A program made the position numbers and the translations under genes. Shown here in pieces: positions 51,601 to 58,980 of a stretch of DNA of 64,000 nucleotides. Below the pieces are notes generated by a model, which was given only the letters and a program-made list of their open reading frames with translations, made no database searches and had not been told where the DNA came from. Within the stretch, counting starts at the first letter, position 1. Every line of letters begins with the position of its first letter. This DNA comes from Litoditis marina (Eukaryota > Nematoda > Chromadorea > Rhabditida > Rhabditidae). The stretch covers positions 18,420,257 through 18,484,256 of the forward strand of contig OZ038433.1 in the NCBI GenBank assembly GCA_964036275.1. Reading direction: 5' to 3'.

Positions 51601-51928
51601 CAAATGTGCTAAGCCATTGTTATGCTTAGTTTTCAATTCGTTCGCATTAGTTAAGGGCCTTTCACTCAACGTTACAGAACATTTTAGGACTGAAAAAATT
51701 AACTTTCGAAAGTTTCTAGAATAATACGAGAATATGGTTCAAGAACGAAATACCAAACTCTGAGTGGTTTCTGATAACTCGTACAAGTTAAACGCTGCCT
51801 TAAGGTTTCCCTGTTATACAAAGGGGTTATAACTGCCGTAATGCGAACTATAGTTTCCCAAAGATTAAGGAAAAATTAGTTGATAATTATTTGTTGCTTC
51901 CAGTTTCCTTGGATTATGCAGTCGTTGA
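24652..51928 (+). CDS. C-type lectin (three CTLDs visible), copy B
   Basis: Exons: 24652-24710, 25169-25274, 42747-42916, 43200-43320, 43964-44022, 44256-44361, 44442-44617, 45056-45164, 46376-46434, 49505-49618, 49884-49983, 50441-50530, 50997-51119, 51349-51472, 51904-51928. The sum is 1541 nt, and every junction keeps frame to one TGA (about 513 residues visible). CTLD-a is built from the first four exons (Cys pairs, WIGLV, LWLDG, EPN, LLND before Cys). CTLD-b (43964-45164) has IGL, WMDG and EPN. CTLD-c (46376-51928) has VWIGL but no EPN. Exons of 59 and 106 nt recur at the start of CTLDs a and b (59 also in c), showing internal duplication. Intron 2 is ~17.5 kb of satellite and transposons, so correct splicing across it is inferred. 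The exon with the signal peptide was not found; the first visible exon starts in phase 1. Likely a secreted or membrane sugar-binding protein by family. It could be a pseudogene if intron 2 is not removed. Confidence 0.8.
25554..26724. repeat. ~25-bp minisatellite array, block 1
   Basis: Tandem units of the form TAACATAGGGCGCGGGAGTTT / TAACATAGAGCGCGGAATTCC, about 25 bp each with alternating variants and some higher-order repetition. The array is preceded at ~25480-25545 by a GC-rich head (GCCGGCGGCTGAAGCCG). It lies in intron 2 of lectin gene B. Confidence 0.95.
26725..27174. other. Unique spacer within the minisatellite
   Basis: About 450 bp without the satellite unit, A/T-rich, with no recognisable gene. 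It may be an insertion into the array. Confidence 0.6.
27175..27655. repeat. ~25-bp minisatellite array, block 2
   Basis: The same unit continues with more decay (several A/T-rich insertions). It ends in a tail at 27760-27850 with GACTAAAAGTGCAGG and CAGACAAACAAACAAACAG. A very similar tail is found at 42365-42430 after block 4. Confidence 0.9.
27868..28265. repeat. ~25-bp minisatellite, block 3 with GC-rich head
   Basis: GCCGGCGGCTAAAGC with a GAGAGCTTCCAGGC-like stretch repeats the head seen at ~25480. From ~27975 the array has the unit TAACATAGAGCGCGACAGTT. The array is cut at 28266 by the gag-bearing LTR element and resumes at ~41200. Confidence 0.9.
28267..28502 (-). mobile_element. 3' LTR of a gag-only retrotransposon
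   Basis: A 236-bp direct repeat, near-identical to 31232-31467. In the minus orientation of the gag ORF this is the 3' LTR, preceded by a purine-rich GCCTGGGGCAA tract. Its ends (TATCACGG ... GTAACT) are not the usual TG...CA. Confidence 0.75.
28690..28875. repeat. Short tandem repeat, ~45-bp unit
   Basis: About four diverged units containing ACGG(A/T)AACTATGC(T/C)CG(A/G)A(A/G)GC lie between the 3' LTR and the gag stop codon. Confidence 0.75.
28886..30871 (-). CDS. Retrotransposon Gag polyprotein (Ty3/gypsy-like)
   Basis: An intact 661-codon reading frame. The N-terminal half is acidic and probably coiled-coil (many Glu/Lys, ~residues 100-250). A retrotransposon-gag capsid region follows at ~350-480 (LEPFSGEKGEKWKEFVEGF, FLSGNAKAHYATL, GQTVAQFCLELEKLSS). 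Then comes one CCHC zinc knuckle, CFHCGKPGHVKKDC, at ~565. Such proteins form the virus-like particle that packages element RNA. No protease, RT or integrase follows before the 3' LTR, so the element would depend on enzymes supplied in trans. The open frame suggests recent activity. The start is the first Met of the frame, 342 nt downstream of the primer-binding site. Confidence 0.9.
   Translation of the reverse strand: MRFGDNIHNYFEEVLRQYIVMHSQGYHTMAVNGSQATQHSQGELNPTDGLSEPISAGVSSLFTRNTGTDQRNGTTGVMLQAKDLAVFEQFIAKIMTTVENVISQLTQEEVRDTIMKPIQDQVAEIMQVLRSSLKRYRGKGLVEKGLAEGLRYLNVQSGQDLRTVLERAKADKTRVRELCEIWECEREEVVEVAQEKQEILDSLTHAFECEEEEIVRECEKLEKEVEDFRNMDHSDDSQRISPDEDILLHENGDLLTEIDEEEKYWIETRAELNPAGEQGSLHQQRLRERQSQRRTRSQVASEHGTIEGLLDHDMAQRRTSGWDTRTARVHRQTNNMNHEPDGITQALVQLLKSQAVPKLEPFSGEKGEKWKEFVEGFLLRYPRSYWNDTQLKPLLKDFLSGNAKAHYATLSEQDRGGSFDGLVEAMRVRLQGTEKVARLKPVERLRTLEMHQGQTVAQFCLELEKLSSRAEPGRSSKSLSFMRAEMLYKQLADWDGSFHLAQLMETAETDTVYDTMKDMALTLERTKMSMRSGGGKNEAASVQKTGWVDPAGKPVCFHCGKPGHVKKDCRKLQQTSDAGGWRQEQQPLPQQQYMMEKPYQGYGVGTLAQQQPGFMANGQAQQTTPRSFAMRIVDEYRVRPLRFEILPTSDQFHRYRYHGFV
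31018..31190. repeat. 33-bp tandem repeat, four to five units
   Basis: GATCGGTTTTACCCGCACCA followed by GTGACGAAGATCT recurs four times almost perfectly, with a partial fifth unit. It lies in the leader between primer-binding site and gag of the LTR element. A packaging or regulatory role is possible but not shown. Confidence 0.95.
31214..31231 (-). other. Primer-binding site of the gag-only LTR element
   Basis: On the minus strand TGGGGGCCGAACCGCTCA starts directly after the 5' LTR. A PBS beginning TGG, complementary to a tRNA 3' end (CCA), is the standard layout and fixes the element's orientation. The TGGGGG start resembles proline-tRNA primer sites. Confidence 0.65.
31232..31467 (-). mobile_element. 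5' LTR of the gag-only retrotransposon
   Basis: 236 bp, the partner of 28267-28502. The two differ at only a few bases by eye (for example GAACAG versus GAGCGG near the inner end), consistent with a fairly young insertion. No matching target-site duplication is visible at the outer ends, so post-insertion rearrangement is likely. Confidence 0.75.
31468..31552. repeat. Internal end fragment of the 511-bp-LTR element
   Basis: These bases (GCACCGGCATAGACAGGA ... TCCTGTCTACACCGGGCG, self-complementary ends) match 40511-40596, where they abut the right LTR. They are therefore the LTR-adjacent leader of a second LTR family. That leader is separated from its LTR at 35142 by the TA-flanked element. 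Confidence 0.8.
31614..34748 (-). pseudogene. Candidate captured multi-exon membrane-protein gene
   Basis: Minus-strand exon-like segments with splice signals: 34620-34748 (43 codons, ATFSVIPLFTGLNMLEV..., donor GTGAGT), 33763-33898 (acceptor T9CAG, contains FASGSIYQFIIPAFKFGI, donor GTACGT) and 33245-33338 (acceptor T9CAG, FWYSAPIPSTLMLNWFWKIF, donor GTACGT). A 139-codon frame at 31614-32033 is strongly hydrophobic (at least three membrane-spanning stretches) and runs into the transposon end. The pieces look like one multi-pass membrane protein. However, I could not join all exons in one frame and do not recognise the family. It lies wholly inside the TA-flanked element. Confidence 0.35.
32094..32217. 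repeat. 124-bp TTAA MITE, copy 1
   Basis: TTAAAGAAAGACGATTATGT ... ACATAATCGTCCTTCTTTAA: inverted ends including TTAA. It is almost self-complementary overall (CAGTCCTTTAAACCGCAAT / ATTGCAGTTTAAAGGACCG). One mismatch to copy 2 at 39914-40037 was seen by eye. Confidence 0.9.
35142..35652. mobile_element. 511-bp LTR, left copy
   Basis: TGCCACTAAGC ... GCCGCGACA, repeated at 40599-41109 with only a handful of differences. It has TG...CA termini as expected for an LTR. The following AGCTCCCCACTGAC reads, on the minus strand, as a purine-rich tract next to the LTR, suggesting minus orientation for the element. Confidence 0.85.
37790..38350. repeat. Tandem array of small hairpin-forming units
   Basis: About ten diverged units of ~40-65 bp, each carrying GAGTCATT...AATGACAGTCACT, i.e. 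GTCATT and its complement AATGAC separated by a few bases. Neighbouring units combine into higher-order repeats (for example GAATGTGAAGTCTAGGGAGT occurs three times). Confidence 0.9.
39914..40037. repeat. 124-bp TTAA MITE, copy 2
   Basis: Same length as 32094-32217 and nearly identical, with perfect-looking inverted ends TTAAAGAAGGACGATTATGT. It is inserted in the interior of the LTR element. Confidence 0.92.
40599..41109. mobile_element. 511-bp LTR, right copy
   Basis: The partner of 35142-35652. On its left it abuts the self-complementary leader (40511-40598). On its right it abuts 41110-41198, a scrap of the gag-only element. Confidence 0.85.
41110..41198. repeat. Scrap of the gag-only LTR element
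   Basis: GATATTGCCCCAGGCGTTGA and what follows match 28498-28590, which lies just inside the 3' LTR of the gag-only element. Its presence beside the minisatellite here means both edges of the 12.9 kb pile involve the gag-only element. Confidence 0.85.
41205..42335. repeat. ~25-bp minisatellite array, block 4
   Basis: Units AACATAGAGCGCGAGA(G/C)... with variants (GAGAGCGGAACTT, GCGTGAGACC). It continues the array cut at 28266. Higher-order duplication is visible (for example CTCTCTCCAACATAGAGCGC near 42190-42300). Confidence 0.93.
42336..42746. other. End of intron 2 of lectin gene B
   Basis: Contains the tail shared with 27760-27850 (GACTAAAAATGCAG, CAGACATACAAACAAAC) up to ~42440, then unique intron sequence to the acceptor GTTCAG at 42746. 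No coding sequence seen. Confidence 0.6.
45270..45388. repeat. MITE, CACGTG-ended family
   Basis: Duplicate of 4009-4130: AGTCACGTGAAACTAGCATT at the left and GTTTCACGTGACTGTGCAAT at the right form the inverted ends. Confidence 0.65.
45430..45615. repeat. MITE, GGCGGCGTAGCAATCC family
   Basis: Duplicate of 4169-4354, in the same intron. Confidence 0.75.
47166..49456. mobile_element. 2.3 kb TIR transposon in a lectin intron
   Basis: The ends AGGCAGTGGCGGGCTGCTAG(CCAGCTAGCAA) and the complement of the right end (TTGCTAGCTGGCTAGCAGCC...GCCT) match over 31 bp with two differences. GCTAGC/CTAGC words are heaped at both ends. Copy A keeps the empty site (CTATAACTAGACAATTATAT near 5900). Target duplication is unclear (TA or similar). 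No transposase was recognised. The interior carries four spliced exons (47598-48928). Confidence 0.85.
47598..48928 (+). pseudogene. Four-exon gene fragment carried by the TIR transposon
   Basis: Exon-like segments 47598-47728 (donor GTATGT), 48049-48176 (acceptor TTTTAAG, donor GTAAGT), 48531-48585 (acceptor TTTTTATAG, donor GTATGT) and 48753-48928 (acceptor TGTTTTCAG, ends TAA). Phases 1, 0 and 1 agree at every junction, giving one uninterrupted frame. The encoded tail contains HLIPYHFEGGGAEIEY, PWLEAGVRTSRSTWKD and PLPEDPLILQRSRIG, then a hydrophobic segment LLHLCLVSSLIVFA close to the C-terminus. That layout suggests a membrane-anchored or single-pass protein end. The family is not recognised. 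The frame is intact, so this may be a recently captured host gene 3' part rather than a decayed one. Confidence 0.55.
50663..50918. repeat. (CACAGA)n array, short allele in copy B
   Basis: Same intron position as 7115-8395 but only ~43 units, with several CAGATT variants at its left end and a CATACA variant near the right. Confidence 0.97.
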
Positions 51929-51973
51929 CACCGAACGACAGTCAATTCAACCTCGATCCCTATCGCTGTGTGA

Positions 51974-51979
51974 AATAAA
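51974..51979 (+). promoter_or_regulatory. Poly(A) signal AATAAA of lectin gene B
   Basis: AATAAA 46 nt after the stop codon, at the same offset as in copy A. Confidence 0.8.
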
Positions 51980-52006
51980 CAGTTTATTGAATGTGTACAC
52001 ACAGAT

Positions 52007-52068
52007 AGACTACAGTAAAACAGTTCAAACAAAATGCCTATTTTGTTTGAACTGTTTTACTGTAGTCT
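52007..52068. repeat. Perfect 29-bp-arm hairpin after the lectin 3' end
   Basis: The left arm 52007-52035 (AGACTACAGTAAAACAGTTC...) and the right arm 52040-52068 are exact complements with a 4-nt loop GCCT. Copy A has the left-arm region only (AGACTACAGTAAAACATTTA), so the right arm arose in copy B. Confidence 0.95.
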
Positions 52069-52439
52069 ACGCATATTTTGCGTACACTATAGTGTCTTCG
52101 ATGTGTGGCAACAGCCTGCCGAAAATTAACACGAGAGTCCTGCCAATGTAATTTGGGGGTATTAACGCGGCCTGCCAAAGAGTTTCACGTTTGTTGTAAG
52201 GCCTGCGAATCTATGTTTGGTGAAACCGGACAGAACTCACACACTTCCCGGTCCCCCAATTTTTACGAATCAGCATTAATTTCGGTAATGCAGCAGCCTG
52301 ATTGGGTGGTATTGAAAAAAGTTCACCTGATTGGTTCAACTAACCTTTTCCTTACGAGAATACGGATAGTGCAAGGACTTCTTCACAATGTGGGCGTAGA
52401 CTGGTCTGTCCTGCTTGAGTGTTATATTCAGAACCTGAA

Positions 52440-52600
52440 AAGTAGAAACCATTCATGTACTGTAAGTCAATTGCACAGACACGTGAAGCATGTTAAACCA
52501 GCAGAATTCAGGAACGTGCAATGACTAAATTCACAATGCCTCATTAGAACGCTAATTTCACGTGACTATTTAATTTACTTCTAGTGAACGTTCTGTTTGT
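52440..52600. repeat. MITE, CACGTG-ended family (reverse)
   Basis: GACACGTGAAGCATGTTAAA ... AGAACGCTAATTTCACGTGA: the complement of the family seen at 4009-4130. Confidence 0.6.
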
Positions 52601-52890
52601 CGTTGTTTCTTGGTTTGTTATACGTGTGTTTATGTCTAAAGAGAAAGAGAGAGAAAAAGGGAGAGAGAAAGAGGAAGCGGGGGGGGGGCAAACGTAACAT
52701 AGCATTCTTGGCAAAACCGGATGCTCCTGAGGGCGGCCTCGACAAATAGTTTCATTTTCCTAGAGATTCGGTTCCTTTTCCAGTCGGTTAGCTGGTGTTA
52801 TAATCGTAGTGATATTTCAAAGGTGGTATCTGCAGGGTTTAGGTGGTTTGTTCACTATTTTTTCAATGTTTCATGGTTCATGGAACGGGC

Positions 52891-53015
52891 TTCAAAGAAG
52901 GAAGATTTTGTGGTCCAATCCTGACGCTTCAGTCCTTCAAACTGCAATACATTTTTCAATTGCAGTTTAAAGGACCGCTGACACGGGATTTGTCCACATG
53001 ATTGTCCTGCTTTAA
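52891..53015. repeat. TTAA MITE, diverged copy 3
   Basis: TTCAAAGAAGGAAGATTTTG ... TGATTGTCCTGCTTTAA aligns end to end with the 124-bp MITE. The left TTAA is mutated to TTCA. Confidence 0.85.
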
Positions 53016-53049
53016 CCCACTCGCGAATGAGGTTCGTTCCGTATGAAGC

Positions 53050-53234
53050 CTGGCGGCGTAGCAATCCCCACAAAAGTTGAGATCATCTCATGAGCTATTA
53101 GTACGAGCTTCTCATGAGATTCTATTGATTGCTATGCCACAACATTGAGAGTTCACGAGTAGCTCATGAGGTATCTCATGAGAAACTCATATTAACTTCT
53201 CATGAGGTTGGACACGGCTTGCTACGACGCCTGT
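53050..53234. repeat. GGCGGCGTAGC MITE, reverse-oriented copy
   Basis: CTGGCGGCGTAGCAATCCCC at the left and TTGCTACGACGCCTG at the right, with the CTCATGAG-rich interior in the opposite order to 4169-4354. Confidence 0.75.
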
Positions 53235-53769
53235 GCAGCACATTTCGAGTATCTCGGACAGGTCTTTCTCCGGAGCTGGGACATAATAAAATGCTTGATC
53301 AGGTCGCATTTATTTCTCAGTGTAAAAAGAACATCACGTCAAACACTAACATGAAAACTGTCTGAAAGTGAATTTTCATTCTTCACTTCACCCATCCGTT
53401 TAAATATACAGTATACGCAAGAAGATTCGAATGCCAGTTTTCCCAATTCGTTTATAATTGGTGTGAAAAGGGATATTTTCTCAAGGTGGTTAACAAGCTT
53501 GTTCTGTAGTTCAACACCGACACACACATCAAGTATAATTTTTCGACCTAAACTACATAGAACCAAACTACTAACTATATGAATTCCATATTATGTTGTT
53601 TAGTTATAGTCTTTTCGTCCTGTTTTCATTTTCTCAGAGGGGTTCAACTGATGATGTCCGAACCCTCTGAGAAAACCCAAAAATCGTCTTGAATCAGGGT
53701 CAAAACGATTTTTGTGTTTATCCTTTACTGAGCACATTCATATAGGCATATGAGTTTCGCCTAGAGCGA
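53235..53769. other. Intergenic, no gene supported
   Basis: No recognisable coding or structural feature. GAGGGGTTCAACTGATG near 53637 and AACCCTCTGAGAAAAC near 53661 form a loose inverted pair. Confidence 0.4.
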
Positions 53770-54008
53770 ACGACTGGTTGTGTGCGCGCTAGCACTCCAA
53801 GCACCATGGTTCGATCCCGCTCGGCACGGTATGTCCAAAGCGGACCGCATTAGCTGGTACTAAAGCTCACCCACGCCTAGTTTCTCTTCTACGGTCTACG
53901 GACCCTCCCCCCCCCCCCCCCCCCCTCCTACGGATACTGTAATAAGGTCATTGCCTTGGTTGTTATTGTATGAATAAATTATCACAAGGCTGAAATAGTT
54001 GCCATTAA
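53770..54008 (+). repeat. tRNA-derived SINE
   Basis: An A-box-like GGTTGTGTGCGCGCTAGC and a B box GGTTCGATCCC sit ~40 nt apart, as in a Pol III tRNA promoter. The following ~150 bp body (with a poly-C tract at ~53907-53925) leads into an ATT tail, the usual SINE layout. It is not a functional tRNA: no clean acceptor stem. Confidence 0.6.
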
Positions 54009-54009
54009 A

Positions 54010-54938
<929 letters not shown>

Positions 54939-55095
54939 CTGTACACTACTACTCACTGAAGCGAACACTTTGGAGCAGTCGCATTCTGCAGGTGAGGGTT
55001 GGAGAAGGTCTCTGAAAAATTCTCAGATCAGTTTTTCTCTTGAAATTAACTTCTGGAAATTTCTTTTCTCGTTTTCTATATTCGAAGACACGTCT

Positions 55096-55099
<4 letters not shown>

Positions 55100-55155
<56 letters not shown>

Positions 55156-55176
55156 TCTCTCTTTCTCGCTTGCTTT

Positions 55177-55221
<45 letters not shown>

Positions 55222-55235
55222 TTTTTTCTCTCTTT
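55100..55235. repeat. (CT)n / polypyrimidine tract
   Basis: Dinucleotide CT runs with T-rich interruptions. Confidence 0.95.
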
Positions 55236-55429
55236 TTCTCTCTATCGCAGTAAATTTGAATAGACTACAAAATGAACATACACATACCAGCCGTTTGAAA
55301 AAAAGAATAAGAAATGAAATGGTTTTCGGTAGATTCATCTGACTCGTGTGAAATGTACTTTCTGTTTACCCATTTGAGACAGGCGCCCCAACGTATGAAG
55401 ACGAAGGTTTATAATAAACTGTTAGTCTA

Positions 55430-55520
55430 TCGCACAGTCACGTTGAACATTTTAAGCACAGCAGAGTTCAGAAACGTGCAATGAGAAAGTGCACGATGCC
55501 TCATTGATTGATTAATTGAC
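55430..55520. repeat. MITE fragment, CACGTG-ended family
   Basis: CGCACAGTCACGTTGAACAT ... AAAGTGCACGATGCCTCATT, reverse orientation, right part lost. Confidence 0.5.
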
Positions 55521-55929
55521 TTATATACATGCAAGCATGTGAGATATATAGAGAAACAGAATGTAAATGTAAACCAACTGAATTTGAGCTAAAGGAAAAC
55601 AATAGTGCTAAGGAATAACTGGAATGCTATTTACATGACAGTTCAATTTATTTCTAGTATATACTCTGTTTCACCAATCAATGTCTTTCTACAGTAATCG
55701 GCCGAAAGCTTTCTCTAACGAACTATTCATCGTTTTGATGTTCATATTTCCGAGTTTGTAAAAGTACCGGTGCAGACGACATCTACCAAAAATTGGAGAA
55801 CTCCAAAACACCATCTTACCAAACTTTGACATGAAAGTTTGAGCCCTTTGAACTATATATTAAGTGGGTGAGAGTTCGAGACAAACCTATTTCAGCGCAC
55901 TTGGTTTGGACCCGCATATATTGTTATTC

Positions 55930-56055
55930 AATTGCACAGTCACGCGAACCATTATGAAAACAACACAGCAGAACTTGGAAACGTGCAAAGACAAAGTGCA
56001 CGACGCCTCATTAGAATGCCAACCTCACGTGACTATTCAATTTTGTTCTAGTATA
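55930..56055. repeat. MITE, CACGTG-ended family (reverse)
   Basis: TTGCACAGTCACGCGAACCA ... CCAACCTCACGTGACTATTC: both inverted ends present. Confidence 0.6.
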
Positions 56056-56422
56056 CTATCTCATGTTCGCCGTGTTAATCATAGGAAATTATCTATTATC
56101 GATAATTTAGTGAACTACTAGTAGTAAAATTTATCACCGATAATTCAGTAGTAAGTTACTATTATTTCAGTAACCAAACTGTGATATTTCACTGAAATAC
56201 TATCAAAAAGATAGCAAACCATTATTATTCAATGTGTCAGTAAACTATCACCATTTGTAAAAATTATGGAAATAATACTAAACTATCAGTGAACTATCAC
56301 TGATAGGGGTGATATGTTACTACATTATCACTATAGTATCGTTAACCGTTCCATGGAACGGATGTCGGTAGTTTAGTGATAATTTGATAATAATTCTCAA
56401 GCAACCAGTTTCCTGTGTTGAT

Positions 56423-57190
56423 GGCAAGCTTTGGAATCGAAGACGTGTGTGCGTACACAGCGGAAAGTGAGATATACAGTACTCTCCCGCCTTTCCGCTG
56501 GTGACGACTATATAGAGAACGAACATGTATCGAAATACTACTGCAGAAAAACACTTTCGGAGATGTTTACCCTATGTAAAAAATGCACGATAGAGAGTAA
56601 GAAAAGCAATTCGAGGAAATTCTTTCTCTCTAAAATTCATGAAGCACGAGTAGCTCTTTAATTTGAACTCAAATGCTTTCATCCCTCTGGGGACTCAGTT
56701 TATTCCTATCATCTTGAAACTTGTTTTGATTGTGTATCGATTTAAAGAAATAAACATCATTTATATAAAAAGAGTTGAACTCCCTCGAAAATATTATTTT
56801 GAGGCGTATGACGTTGTAGATGGTTTCGTGCTGAGTTTTATTGTGAAACATTTCATTAGACATTCGTAATCATACGGACTGGTCAGGCCAAGAGTCTCAA
56901 TTGAATTTCTCGGCTTTTTGAAGGATGGGTGGAGGTGCTGCTGTTGCATCATCCGAGATCAATCCTGCATTTCTGAAAATAGAAACATTGAAGAAAAGTA
57001 AAGACGGTGTCGTGGATATTAAGCATTAGGGTGAAAACTATATGAAGACGTACCATAGTTGAAAACCTAATTTTGTCTGTCTACTATACTGAAAGTAAAT
57101 TGAATAAAGTCGTCGCTAACGGAAAGGCGGAAGGGTACTGTATATCTCACTTTCCGCCGTGTACGCAAACATGTTGTCTTTTCCAAAGAT
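56423..57190. mobile_element. Possible element with inverted ends, ~0.77 kb
   Basis: GTGTACGCGGCGG-like and AAGTGAGATATACAGTA blocks at 56450-56485 recur as the complement (TACTGTATATCTCACTTTCC...) at 57135-57170, with further inverse similarity outward (GGCAAGCTTTGGAATCGAAG versus TCTTTTCCAAAGATTTCC). The interior has no recognised gene. It may be a transposon or two inverted insertions. Confidence 0.45.
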
Positions 57191-57196
57191 TTCCTG

Positions 57197-57295
57197 TTAT
57201 GTGCTCTAATAGCGCAGTGGTTAGGGCACCGCTTCAAAACTTTTGCTCGCAGGTTCGATTCCGGCAAAAGCCAGAAATTTATAAATTTGGCACTC
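57197..57295 (+). repeat. tRNA-derived SINE
   Basis: The A box TAGCGCAGTGGTTAGGGCAC and B box GGTTCGATTCC with tRNA-like spacing, followed by AAATTTGGCACTC. The sequence TTTTGCTCGCAGGTTCGATT is shared with 61001-61020, so this is a repeated family rather than a unique tRNA gene. Confidence 0.6.
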
Positions 57296-57296
57296 A

Positions 57297-57400
57297 CTAT
57301 AGTCACGTAAAGTTAGCATTCTCTCATGACGCACCGTGCGCTGTCTCATTACACGTTTTTGAGTTAGGCTGTGTTTAACATGATGAACGTTAGTGTTACC
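57297..57400. repeat. MITE, CACGTG-ended family, diverged
   Basis: TATAGTCACGTAAAGTTAGCATTCT through GTTTAACATGATGAACGTTA, aligned with 4026-4110 but without a good right end. Confidence 0.45.
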
Positions 57401-57558
57401 ATCGAATAGGAAATAAACGGAACTAAGAAAAAAATTCTTAGAAAAGAATGTTTTACACCACTGGACGTCGGTAATAATCAAGTTCTGAGTACGTATGCTA
57501 GAAGGTCCGAGCACCCTTATCCCATTCTGCGTCTCTCCCTCTGCCGCACTATTTATTG

Positions 57559-57587
57559 TCTCTTACATCCCGGCGGGATGTAAGAGA
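57559..57587. repeat. Short near-perfect palindrome
   Basis: TCTCTTACATCCCG and its exact complement CGGGATGTAAGAGA around a single G. Confidence 0.9.
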
Positions 57588-58261
57588 AGTAGCCTATGTC
57601 TGAGGAGACGCAGGATGGAATGAAGGTGCCGGGATCTTCTCGCATACGGACTCTGATGGAATAATGGTAGAAGGCCACGTGAAATACGGACCTGCAAAAA
57701 TATGTCCACACATTCTGAACCATTTGACTTGCAGTATTTCCTCTCTGTATAAGACGAGAGCTGTAGTCGGCCGTGTACTTTTTGTACACATTACTTCGAA
57801 GTAATTTGTCGTAGACAGTACCCGAATTTTCCTGAGATTTCCTGAGATTATTTATCATACTACAACAATCAAAGCAAACATTATTCAAGAAAGGGTATAC
57901 TTGTTTTTTTCTGACACCCGGTTTATGTTTAGGTCAGATTGAGAGGTTAGTATTAAATCAGTAAAAATTATTCATTCATCGAAACTCAGTTTTCATGCTA
58001 ATTTAGATCGTTGAATAAAATACATTTTATCACAATATGCAGAATGAGCATCATGTATATGCTCCCAGAACCTGAAGGTATAATGTCACATAACACATGT
58101 CTAGTTTGCATTTAATGTTCACTATAAATTCTAATTTATGAAATATATATAGTGATGGTCGTCGTGTATAAATGTCGCTTAAAGCAAGGAAGGGCAATAC
58201 TTAAATCCCACTTTGTGCTGTGTGAGAGCGAATATATACGATTATTCAACAGAGTTGCGAT

Positions 58262-58332
58262 GAGGCCAGTTGGTATAGTGGTTAGCGTCCGCGAATCCCA
58301 AACTTTGGGGCCCGGTTCGAGTTTCACATGAG
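58262..58332 (+). repeat. tRNA-like sequence (SINE head or tRNA pseudogene)
   Basis: GGTATAGTGGTTAGCG fits an A box and CCGGTTCGAGTTT a B box. The acceptor ends (GAGGCC / GAGGC) do not pair as a tRNA, so a functional tRNA gene is unlikely. Confidence 0.5.
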
Positions 58333-58359
58333 GCAAGTGTTTTATAAATTTGTTACGTA

Positions 58360-58980
58360 CTATTATACTTCGTTTCACCCATCGATAGTAGTCAGCCATG
58401 CTGGCCGAGCGCACCCTACACTCAGAACGATTAGCGCCAATTTTCTGCAGTTGGCCAGCTACAAAAACGAGAGAGAATGCAGGTCAATGACGCGCAGACA
58501 GGCTAAGACAGTCTGCGTCTCTCTGACCTGCACACTCTCTCGTTCAGCCAATAAAAAAGTGGCTGGCCAATTGACTGGGAATTGTCTGAGCATTGCAGGC
58601 GACTGATCTGGCAGCTTGCCAGTCTTTTCATTGCAAATAAAAATTCAAAAAGTGGTTATTTTAAGATTTTCGCCAATTTTTTGTTTTCGAAAGGTTACCA
58701 CCGAATCGGGGAGTAATTTGAAGAACTTTTTGTGCGATAAAACAAGCATTGGAAAACGGCCTAAAAAGGTGATTGGATATGACTGTTTTTATTTTTGACC
58801 ATCATGTTCCGATGGCCGTCTGCTTGTGGGCGCCGCGCCACCTATCGCCGCTGAGTTCAATACCCAGCTGGTGCACAGTTTTGATTAGGCTGATCGCTGT
58901 TGGAAACTTTCCAACACAATTGACTCCGCCCACTAAATACTACTGTAACTGGCTGCTATCGATGGTTGAAACGAACTATA
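58360..58980 (+). pseudogene. Penelope-like element 5' fragment
   Basis: ESGSNLKNFLCDKTSIGKRP and KKVIGYDCFYF (58700-58797) match the N-terminal RT segment of the element at 33-1480, and the preceding non-coding block matches 1494-1670. The fragment is bounded by inverted copies of a ~28-bp word containing CTATCGATGG and GAAACGAACTATA (58365-58392 complement; 58953-58980). The RT catalytic part is missing. A hairpin lies at ~58468-58545 (GAGAGAATGCAGGTCA / TGACCTGCACACTCTCTC). Confidence 0.65.

Larger units (their letters stand above)
43023..52222. repeat. Segmental duplication, copy B
   Basis: Colinear with 1698-9699. It lies within lectin gene B from the intron before exon 43200-43320 to ~290 bp past the stop codon, and is larger than copy A because of the 2.3 kb transposon at 47166-49456. 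Confidence 0.93.

Noticed and set aside
57553..57888. 111-codon minus-strand frame
   Set aside because: Starts with Met and has mixed composition, but no recognisable domain, splice support or second copy.
58262..58332. Functional tRNA gene
   Set aside because: A and B boxes present but no acceptor-stem pairing; the other tRNA-like sites share SINE flanks.
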